In this document: positions 1 to 4,736 of the stretch, in pieces
Numbering within the stretch: the stretch's first letter is position 1
How the letters are laid out: every line of letters begins with the position of its first letter
Origin: Lachnoclostridium sp. UBA1241
Lineage (GTDB): Bacteria > Bacillota > Clostridia > Lachnospirales > Lachnospiraceae
Assembly (NCBI GenBank): GCA_002308955.1
Contig: DBWJ01000105.1
Span: forward strand, 1 to 6,435
DNA: 6,435 nt
Reading direction: 5' to 3'
The notes under the pieces: generated by a model
Told to the model about the DNA's origin: nothing
The model's input: the letters and a program-made list of their open reading frames with translations, nothing else
Database searches by the model: none
Position numbers and translations under genes: made by a program

Positions 1-399
1 ATCGCTCTTCCATGTGCTACACAGAACGAGCTTAACCTTGAGGATGCAAAGGCACTTGTTGCAAACGGCGTTATCGCTGTTGCTGAAGGCGCAAACATGC
101 CTACTACAGCTGATGCTACAGAGTACTTACAGCAGCAGGGCGTTCTCTTCTGCCCCGGTAAGGCAAGCAACGCCGGCGGCGTAGCTACTTCTGCTCTTGA
201 GATGAGCCAGAACAGTGAGAGACTTTCCTGGAGCTTCGAGGAAGTTGACGCTAAGCTGAAGACCATCATGGTTAACATCTTCCACAACGCTGACGCTGCT
301 GCCAAGAAGTACGGCATGGCAGGCAACTATGTTGCAGGCGCTAACATCGCCGGCTTCGAGAAGGTTGTTGACGCAATGCTTGCTCAGGGCGTTTGCTGA
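1..399 (+). CDS. gdhA: NADP-type glutamate dehydrogenase, C-terminal part
   Basis: This is the last 132 codons of glutamate dehydrogenase, which makes L-glutamate from 2-oxoglutarate and ammonia with NAD(P)H in the cytoplasm. The 5' part lies outside the window; the frame is open from base 1 and stops with TGA at 397-399. Recognisable stretches are LPCATQNEL near the start, the EGANMPTT motif (residues about 30-37 of the fragment), PGKASNAGGVATSALEM, and the ending NYVAGANIAGFEKVVDAMLAQGV. These match the C-terminal half (dinucleotide-binding domain and final helix) of the roughly 445-residue hexameric GdhA seen in E. coli and clostridia. The match to the E. coli C-terminus, recalled from family knowledge, includes the AMLAQGV ending, so the C-terminus is complete. 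NADP preference is inferred from similarity to E. coli GdhA; the deciding residues are not in view. Codons look strongly selected (AAC, ATC, GGC), which fits high expression. A terminator follows directly. Confidence 0.96.
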   Translation: MALPCATQNELNLEDAKALVANGVIAVAEGANMPTTADATEYLQQQGVLFCPGKASNAGGVATSALEMSQNSERLSWSFEEVDAKLKTIMVNIFHNADAAAKKYGMAGNYVAGANIAGFEKVVDAMLAQGVC

Positions 400-452
400 T
401 AGAATTGAATTCAGGCTGTGTTGCTTCGTTGAAACACAAACGGAAATGATTG

Positions 453-483
453 CTGCCGCACTGGAAGGTGCGGCAGTTTTTTT
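453..483 (+). terminator. Intrinsic terminator of gdhA
   Basis: A perfect 9-bp stem, CTGCCGCAC (453-461) with GTGCGGCAG (468-476), closes a 6-nt loop and is followed directly by seven T residues (477-483). It lies 53 nt after the gdhA stop codon and should end that transcript. Confidence 0.93.
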
Positions 484-760
484 GTTTATGGGAGGTCTTA
501 CGAAGCCAAGAGAATAAGAAGTTTCGTAGGTACTTTTATTGCGTTGTTCCTATGATACTTATCTGTTTGAAGATTCAGTGGGAATCAGGCTCTGTCTTTT
601 GCATACGGTTTTACAAGTTTGAAGAAAGAGTAGGAATGTTATCGAAAAAGGATACATACGGAAAATCACAGGTCACATTTTCCGTATGAGATTTTGAGAG
701 AGTTATTCATACCATTTTCCCCGGATTCAATAATGCAGTAGGAAAGTAAAAAGATTATGC
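484..760. other. Non-coding gap after gdhA
   Basis: No convincing gene is seen on either strand. The plus-strand reading frame that crosses this stretch runs through the gdhA terminator hairpin, lacks a ribosome binding site and does not resemble a protein I know. The stretch is A/T richer than the flanking genes and holds a 12-bp inverted repeat (655-688) and related CATACG motifs. It ends at a probable promoter. Confidence 0.6.
655..688. repeat. 12-bp perfect inverted repeat (hairpin)
   Basis: CATACGGAAAAT (655-666) and ATTTTCCGTATG (677-688) are perfect reverse complements around a 10-nt loop. On the plus strand no T-run follows, so it is not a standard terminator in that direction. On the minus strand CTTTTT follows about 4 nt later, but no minus-strand gene is seen for it to serve. 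It could be an operator, a processed RNA hairpin or part of a dispersed intergenic repeat. Confidence 0.7.
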
Positions 761-789
761 TTGCAAAATGAGCGCAAAGCAGTTAAAAT
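761..789 (+). promoter_or_regulatory. Probable sigma-A promoter of the 905 gene relic
   Basis: TTGCAA (761-766) and TAAAAT (784-789) are separated by exactly 17 bp, matching 4 of 6 and 5 of 6 consensus positions. The predicted transcription start is near 796, giving a leader of about 109 nt before the ATG at 905. The call rests on sequence alone in an A/T-rich region where chance matches are common. Confidence 0.45.
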
Positions 790-904
790 CAGCATACAAA
801 TCTTTATTCTTGAATGTGGTTTTTGCACTGAGCCGCATTTATCAGTTTCTTTACATATCTGTATCATTTGTATCCATTCACTTTATTATTCTAAGGAGGG
901 GAGT

Positions 905-1430
905 ATGGACTCTTTTTTTGCTGCGCTGAAAAAGCGGAATCATGAGATGAAAAGTATACTTGAGGAATGCCGGAGGCAGTTGGAGAATTTGCCGGAAGGA
1001 AGGCTTCGGATTGCTGTAAAGCCCAGTGGGCCTCAGTATTACCTGAACGGGGGAGAGAAGCAAATTTATCTTCCGGTCAAGGACAGGGCATTGGCGGAGA
1101 ATCTGGCACAGAGGCGCTACCTCGAGAAAGTTGTTCGCCAGGCCGAAAAAGAACTGAAACAGATGGAATCCCTGATATCGGTTTATCAGGAAAACATGTT
1201 GGCAGAAGTTTGGAATGAGATGAATCCTCTTCGTAAGGCGCTGGTTCGACCGCTTGACGTACCGGACGATGAATAATCCCGAGTATTTGAGGAAATTTAT
1301 GAAGAAGACACGAATCTACGAGAAAAACGGAATCTATTTCGGAAACAATCTTCTCTGCACGTTTGAAACATCTGTTGATCCGCTTGACCCGCTGGCTGTT
1401 GACGAATTAATCCGAAGATTTTTGCTGTGA
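905..1430 (+). pseudogene. Conserved clostridial hypothetical gene with internal deletion and frameshift
   Basis: The ATG at 905 has a strong ribosome binding site (AAGGAGG, 893-899, 5-nt gap). Reading frame A runs 123 codons to TAA at 1274-1276. It gives a mostly helical, charged segment with LPEGRLRIAVKPSGPQYY (residues about 29-46) and EVWNEMNPLRKALVRPLDVPDDE at the end. A second frame, 1269-1430, overlaps that stop. It gives 53 residues beginning MNNPEYLRKFMKKTRIYEKN, followed by GIYFGNNLLCTFET, and ends in LIRRFLL with a TGA stop. From memory, one clostridial hypothetical family has both parts in a single longer protein. Between them that family has a core with SKSE, YPDF and EHxG motifs, resembling a PD-(D/E)XK nuclease fold. 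Here that core is absent and the halves differ by one reading frame, so I read this as one gene with an internal deletion. The alternative is two coupled small genes (ATGAATAA overlap). The nuclease-like role is inferred, and the remnant lacks the residues it would need. Confidence 0.72.
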
Positions 1431-1730
1431 TGATTTCTGCGGGGGGGGTGTCGCGTTCGGTTTGTGTTCATTTTTTAGCTTGCCTGTATGGCAGTTCCTA
1501 CGGGATGAATTCATCAAGTTATTCCGTTGGAACGGAAAATGTCAAAAAGCATACGAGAATACTGATGCGAGTTTTTTGGTAGGTAAGGCTTTTGAAAGGA
1601 CGTCATACGAATTTCGGTTAGCAATCAAAACTGTGGGTAAATGACGCAACCGAAGTCATACGAAATTGCGGAAAATGATAGAAGAGTTGGAGGGCAAAAT
1701 CGAGAATGCAAACTGTTTCAAACAAAAGAA
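1431..1730. other. Non-coding A/T-rich gap with short repeats
   Basis: I see no supportable gene here on either strand. The only sizeable plus-strand frame (1462-1644) has no ribosome binding site and no recognisable protein character. The stretch contains a run of eight G (1441-1448), a 12-bp palindrome centred on GAATTC (1504-1515), a small TTCCGT/ACGGAA hairpin (1522-1537), and three CATACG motifs. It ends at a minus-strand terminator. Confidence 0.6.
1602..1664 (+). repeat. Direct repeat GTCATACGAA flanking a small inverted repeat
   Basis: GTCATACGAA occurs at 1602-1611 and 1655-1664, each followed by an A/T-rich tetramer (ATTT or ATTG). Between them TTCGGTT (1613-1619) and AACCGAA (1648-1654) form a 7-bp inverted repeat. 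A related CATACG occurs at 1550-1555. No function is assigned. Confidence 0.5.
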
Positions 1731-1762
1731 AAGTTCAGTGGGCTTGAATGCCCACTGAACTT
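1717..1762 (-). terminator. Minus-strand intrinsic terminator of the gene relic at 1804-1935
   Basis: A perfect 13-bp stem, AAGTTCAGTGGGC (1731-1743) with GCCCACTGAACTT (1750-1762), closes a 6-nt loop. Read on the minus strand, the hairpin is followed by TTCTTTTGTTTG (1730 downward), a T-rich tail. On the plus strand the following bases are not T-rich. It lies about 40 nt beyond the stop of the minus-strand remnant, the usual place for that gene's terminator. Confidence 0.75.
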
Positions 1763-1803
1763 CTGAAAGCAAGAGAACTGTATGCCACTGTGTGATTTGC
1801 AAT

Positions 1804-1935
1804 CTAAAGGTTGTTCCGCAGTTCTAGCTCTCCACCAGCACCGCGACCTCCTTGTCTTTCAATCAAAAAAGAATCTTCTCCATTATAGTCTGACAATTCG
1901 CTTCGTAAAATGGAATATGTTTGCCGATTGAATTT
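1804..1935 (-). pseudogene. C-terminal remnant of an unrecognised minus-strand gene
   Basis: On the minus strand a frame is open from 1935 to a TAG at 1806-1804, giving about 43 residues. It includes TYSILRSELSDYNGED, then SFLIERQGG, RGAGGELELRNNL and the stop. The composition is protein-like (mixed hydrophobic and charged, no low complexity), and the stop is followed by a good minus-strand terminator. There is no ATG in this frame, and two stops in a row (TAG, TGA) lie just upstream at 1936-1941, so the 5' part is missing. The remnant's upstream end overlaps the promoter of the next plus-strand gene, which suggests a rearrangement removed the rest. I do not recognise the family and assign no function. 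The alternative is a chance open frame; the matching terminator argues against that. Confidence 0.58.
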
Positions 1936-1956
1936 CTATCAGACACGATTTATAAT
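1928..1956 (+). promoter_or_regulatory. Sigma-A promoter of the CmpB-family gene
   Basis: TTGAAT (1928-1933) and a perfect TATAAT (1951-1956) are separated by exactly 17 bp. The predicted +1 is position 1963, the A of the downstream ATG, so the transcript would have no 5' leader. The promoter overlaps the upstream end of the minus-strand remnant. Confidence 0.75.
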
Positions 1957-1962
1957 ATTCGT

Positions 1963-2931
1963 ATGGATATTCTGAAAATTCTTTTCTTCATCACAATCTA
2001 TTCGTTCCTCGGGTGGTGCGTGGAAGTCGTGTACCACACGGTGAAGTACGGGGATTTTTCGAACCGCGGGCTCGTGAACGGACCGGTGTGTACGATATAC
2101 GGCTTCGGCTTCACGGGCGTCGTGCTGCTCCTCGATTCGTTCCGGGATAATATATTCGTTCTCTTCGCAGCGTCGATTGTCCTTGCCACCGCGCTTGAAT
2201 TTGTGACGGGCTGGGTTTTGGAGAAGCTTTTCCACGAAAAATGGTGGGACTACTCGAAGGAACCGTTCAATCTCTACGGTTACATCTGTGTCCGGTTTTC
2301 CCTGATCTGGGGACTTGCCGCCACAAGCGCGATGATGACGATCCACCCGCTCATCGAAAAATGCTACACCCTCATCCCGCATCGCCTGTGCATTGCATGC
2401 CTCATCGCGGCAGGCGTAATTTACCTTGCGGACTGGAGCATCACGGTAATTGAAATCCGCAAGCTCAGGATCCGGCTCCGCATCGCGAAGGGAATCTCCG
2501 ACACGATGGATGACATCGCCAATTTCCTCGGCACAAACCTGCATGAAAGCACCTTGGACGTCATGAAGAAGAGCGAGGAAGGCAGGGAGTATCTGCAGAA
2601 GAAGAGCGATGAAGGCAAAGAATTCCTGCAGGAGACGCATGACGCTTATGTTGAAAAGCGGGAAGCATGGCTTTTAAGCATGGCGGAGAACCGGGAGATG
2701 TTCCTCGGGCGCATGGAGTATGAAACGGACCGCCTGAAGAAGAGCCTCGATGCAACGCGCGAGGATGTCACAAAGGCGGGAAGAGAACGGATGGAAGCAC
2801 TGCTTAATAGCCTTGCGCACATCCGCAGCCGGTACGAGAAGACAAGCTTCCGCACGTCCTTCACAGAGCGCCGTTTGGCGAAATCCTTCCCGGCTCTTGA
2901 CCTGCTCCGAAAGACGAAGAAGAAAGAGTAA
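1963..2931 (+). CDS. CmpB-type membrane protein (PF06541-like) with helical C-terminal tail
   Basis: The protein has 322 residues. Its N-terminal half is a multi-pass membrane domain of the family labelled 'putative ABC-transporter type IV / CmpB'; its biochemical role is not established. Visible marks are FLGWCVEVVYH (15-25), NRGLVNGPVCTIYGFG (34-49), EKWWDYS (about 92-98), NLYGYIC and SLIWG, with about five membrane segments up to residue 165. The rest is soluble, charged and probably coiled-coil. It carries a tandem 11-residue duplication (202-223) and ends RRLAKSFPALDLLRKTKKKE, where 'RRL.K.FP' is common at the family's C-terminus. I chose the ATG at 1963, not the in-frame TTG at 1921: the TTG lies upstream of the -10 box and the predicted transcription start, so it would not be transcribed. 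The ATG has no Shine-Dalgarno sequence, which fits a leaderless message. The gene stands alone, with no ABC ATPase beside it, so a transporter function is not supported here. Confidence 0.88.
   Translation: MDILKILFFITIYSFLGWCVEVVYHTVKYGDFSNRGLVNGPVCTIYGFGFTGVVLLLDSFRDNIFVLFAASIVLATALEFVTGWVLEKLFHEKWWDYSKEPFNLYGYICVRFSLIWGLAATSAMMTIHPLIEKCYTLIPHRLCIACLIAAGVIYLADWSITVIEIRKLRIRLRIAKGISDTMDDIANFLGTNLHESTLDVMKKSEEGREYLQKKSDEGKEFLQETHDAYVEKREAWLLSMAENREMFLGRMEYETDRLKKSLDATREDVTKAGRERMEALLNSLAHIRSRYEKTSFRTSFTERRLAKSFPALDLLRKTKKKE
2566..2631 (+). repeat. 33-bp in-gene tandem duplication
   Basis: Two adjacent 33-bp units (2566-2598, 2599-2631) match at 27 of 33 positions. They encode KKSEEGREYLQ and KKSDEGKEFLQ. 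Eleven residues is three helical turns, so the duplication lengthens the predicted helix in phase. Confidence 0.8.
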
Positions 2932-2993
2932 ATCTAAGTGAATTCCGCTCGGGAAATGTCAACGCTCTTTACACCAAAACCACACTCCCTTGT

Positions 2994-3031
2994 ACTACAG
3001 CGATAGAATAACACAATATCTTGTAGTTTTT
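2994..3031 (+). terminator. Weak candidate terminator of the CmpB-family gene
   Basis: ACTACA (2994-2999) pairs with TGTAGT (3022-3027), with an inner GAT/ATC pairing, and TTTTT follows (3027-3031). The stem is short and A/T-rich with a long loop, so termination may be inefficient. No better candidate lies between this gene and the next promoter. Confidence 0.3.
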
Positions 3032-3039
3032 CCGGAAAA
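3028..3039. promoter_or_regulatory. 12-bp palindrome upstream of the permease -35 box
   Basis: TTTTCCGGAAAA is a perfect palindrome ending 4 bp before the -35 hexamer. The position suits a dimeric DNA-binding regulator, but I cannot name one. It also overlaps the T-run of the weak upstream terminator, which offers another explanation. Confidence 0.35.
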
Positions 3040-3043
3040 GGTG

Positions 3044-3072
3044 TTTACAAATAAATAGTGCCGTGCTATTAT
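3044..3072 (+). promoter_or_regulatory. Strong sigma-A promoter of the NCS2 permease gene
   Basis: TTTACA (3044-3049) and TATTAT (3067-3072) each match 5 of 6 consensus positions, with a 17-bp spacer. TG at 3064-3065 adds an extended -10 element. The predicted transcription start is G3079, giving a leader of about 75 nt. Confidence 0.8.
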
Positions 3073-3106
3073 CACATAGAAGGGGTAAAATGTGACCGCA
3101 CGGCAC
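3058..3106. promoter_or_regulatory. Nested inverted repeat around the permease -10 box
   Basis: The outer arms GTGCCGTGC (3058-3066) and GCACGGCAC (3098-3106) are a perfect 9-bp inverted repeat with centres 40 bp apart. Inner arms TCACAT (3072-3077) and ATGTGA (3090-3095) form a second 6-bp repeat nested inside. The left outer arm fills the end of the -35/-10 spacer, and the right outer arm lies at about +20 to +28. Since the predicted +1 is 3079, the left arms would not be in the RNA, so the likeliest reading is a pair of protein-binding half-sites. If a longer transcript enters from upstream, the same bases could form a long RNA hairpin. Confidence 0.55.
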
Positions 3107-3119
3107 ATTTTTATGCCCC
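3082..3119 (+). promoter_or_regulatory. Leader hairpin of the NCS2 permease mRNA
   Basis: Within the predicted leader, AAAATGTG (3087-3094) pairs with CACATTTT (3104-3111). T3086 with A3113, and GGGG (3082-3085) with CCCC (3116-3119), extend the stem past small bulges. No T-run follows, so it is not a terminator by itself, and the ribosome binding site (3142-3149) stays outside it. I compared it with what I remember of the purine, ZTP and THF riboswitch consensus patterns and with the PyrR-binding pattern, and it matches none. Confidence 0.45.
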
Positions 3120-3153
3120 GGAATAAGCGAATCCATTCATCGAGGAGGTATCT

Positions 3154-4644
3154 ATGAAACTCATCTATCAGGTTGAAGACAAGCCGAAGTTCGGACAGCT
3201 GATCGTATTTGCCCTTCAGCAGCTGCTGGCAATCATGACGGCGACGCTCGTTGTACCGGTTATCATCAACGGCAACGTAGCGGGCGCAATTGCAAGAGGC
3301 GAAGTTGCGTGGGAGATGACGGAGACGATGAGCCCGGCCGCAGCGCTTTTCGGCGCAGGTATCGGTACTTTGGTCTATCTGTTCTTTACGATGCGCAAGA
3401 GCCCGGTATTCCTTGGTTCTTCCTTCGCATTTCTCGGTTCCATGACATCCGCGTTCGTCGGTGCTTCGACGATGGCACTCGGTTATCTCGGATTGATTAT
3501 CGGTGCCGTTCTTGCGGGTCTTGTGTATGTGATCATTGCTATTATCGTTAAGTTCTGCGGCGCCAAATGGATTGACAAGGTTATGCCTGCAGTCGTTATC
3601 GGACCTACCGTTGCCATCATCGGACTTTCCCTCGCAGGCAACGCGGTCGGCGATCTTACTTCGGGTATCGCCGGAACCGAAACCACTCCCGGAACCGACC
3701 CGAAGATCGCGCTTCTGTGCGGTCTCGTAACACTTGCAACGGTTATGTTCGCTTCCGTATACGGAAAGAAAGCCGGCAAGCTGATTCCGTTCATCTTCGG
3801 TATTTGCGCGGGTTACATCTTCGCGCTGATCATAAGCCACTGCGGTTACATGCTCGGCATTCCGGAGATGTACATCATTCCGGATACCGCATTCGACGGC
3901 TTCCTCGTAAACGGCGAAGTAACCTTCAAGTCCTTCATTTCCGTACCTGATATGACATTCCTTTCCGCAAAGGGCGCTTTCAGCGAATTCTCCGGAACCT
4001 ACTTCCTGACCGTCCTTGTGGCGTATGCTCCCGTGGCATTTGTCGTATTCGCAGAGCATATCGCGGACCATAAGAACATCTCCTCGATTATCGAGCGTGA
4101 CCTTCTTGAGAAGCCCGGCCTTCACAGAACGCTTCTCGGCGACGGTGTTGGCTCCATGGTCGGCGCATTCTTCGGCGGCTGCCCGAACACCACTTACGGT
4201 GAGTCCATCGGCTGCGTTGCCATTACGAAGAACGCTTCCGTAGTTTCCATCTTCGCGGCTGCAATCGGCGCGATCATCATCTCCTTCGTAAATCCGTTCA
4301 TCGTCTTCGTTAACTCGATTCCGAGCTGCGTAATGGGCGGTGTCTGCATGGCTCTGTACGGATTTATCGCGGTTTCCGGTCTGAAGATGATTCAGAAGGT
4401 TGACCTCAATAAGAACAAGAACCTCTTCGTTGTTTCCGTAATCCTGATCGCGGGTGTCGGCGGTCTTGCCGTTGACTTCAACACCGCGAACGGAAAGATT
4501 ACGATTACCGAAGTTGCATGTGCTCTGATTCTCGGTATTCTGACGAACCTGATGATGAAGGGTTCCAAAGAAGACGACGAGGTCGAGGAAGCTGCAGCTC
4601 CGGCTGAGGCTCCTGCCGAAGAGAAGAAGGCAGAAGAGCAGTAA
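3154..4644 (+). CDS. NCS2-family nucleobase permease (uracil/xanthine type)
   Basis: The protein has 496 residues and belongs to the nucleobase-cation symporter-2 family (SLC23, UraA/PbuX type), which imports uracil or purines with protons across the cytoplasmic membrane. Marks in order: ALQQLLAIMTATLVVPVI in TM1 (20-37), SSFAFLG (89-95), VMPAVVIGPTVAIIGLSLAGNAV in the middle, VVFAEHIADH with Glu301, and PNTTYGESIG with Glu350. The two glutamates are 49 residues apart, the same spacing as the uracil-binding Glu241 and Glu290 of E. coli UraA. The usual TM1 'QH' is 'QQ' here (22-23). The last 28 residues are a charged Ala/Pro/Glu-rich cytoplasmic tail. The start is set by GAGGAGGT (3142-3149) just upstream of ATG. 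It has its own promoter and terminator, so it is a one-gene unit. The substrate cannot be settled from sequence; no purine or pyrimidine gene sits beside it. Codon choice resembles that of a well-expressed gene. Confidence 0.93.
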   Translation: MKLIYQVEDKPKFGQLIVFALQQLLAIMTATLVVPVIINGNVAGAIARGEVAWEMTETMSPAAALFGAGIGTLVYLFFTMRKSPVFLGSSFAFLGSMTSAFVGASTMALGYLGLIIGAVLAGLVYVIIAIIVKFCGAKWIDKVMPAVVIGPTVAIIGLSLAGNAVGDLTSGIAGTETTPGTDPKIALLCGLVTLATVMFASVYGKKAGKLIPFIFGICAGYIFALIISHCGYMLGIPEMYIIPDTAFDGFLVNGEVTFKSFISVPDMTFLSAKGAFSEFSGTYFLTVLVAYAPVAFVVFAEHIADHKNISSIIERDLLEKPGLHRTLLGDGVGSMVGAFFGGCPNTTYGESIGCVAITKNASVVSIFAAAIGAIIISFVNPFIVFVNSIPSCVMGGVCMALYGFIAVSGLKMIQKVDLNKNKNLFVVSVILIAGVGGLAVDFNTANGKITITEVACALILGILTNLMMKGSKEDDEVEEAAAPAEAPAEEKKAEEQ

Positions 4645-4665
4645 TTAAGTTTCTACCCCCGATGC

Positions 4666-4697
4666 GAAGCCCCTGTGTTATGCAGGGGCTTCCTTTT
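4666..4697 (+). terminator. Intrinsic terminator of the NCS2 permease gene
   Basis: A perfect 10-bp GC-rich stem, GAAGCCCCTG (4666-4675) with CAGGGGCTTC (4683-4692), closes a 7-nt loop and is followed by CTTTT. It begins 22 nt after the stop codon. The T-tract is short, so some read-through into the next gene is possible. Confidence 0.85.
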
Positions 4698-4736
4698 CGG
4701 AGATAACGGCCGGTTTCCGGCAGAAAGCGTACTATT

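Noticed and set aside
761..904. Extension of the 905 gene upstream to the TTG at 761
   Set aside because: The TTG is the -35 box of a probable promoter, the extra 48 residues are unlike the rest, and a strong ribosome binding site precedes the ATG at 905.
1441..1448. G8 run as a possible phase-variation tract
   Set aside because: It lies in neither a coding sequence nor a recognisable promoter, so slippage would have no obvious target. It may also be a sequencing-sensitive site.
1462..1644. A 60-residue plus-strand frame in the gap
   Set aside because: No ribosome binding site, no recognisable family, and it overlaps short repeats and palindromes.
1602..1664. Repeated CATACG units as a CRISPR array
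   Set aside because: Repeats are only about 10 bp, irregularly spaced and variable, without repeat-spacer periodicity or cas genes.
1939..2640. A 233-residue open frame on the minus strand opposite the CmpB-family gene
   Set aside because: It lies fully antisense to a well-supported gene. Its composition (rich in Arg, His, Asp, Glu) is what an antisense frame of a GC-biased gene gives, with no ribosome binding site or known motif.
2995..4125. A 376-residue open frame on the minus strand opposite the NCS2 permease
   Set aside because: It is a shadow of the permease's strong codon bias; the translation is Cys/Arg/Asp-rich without domain character, and the plus strand has clear NCS2 motifs.
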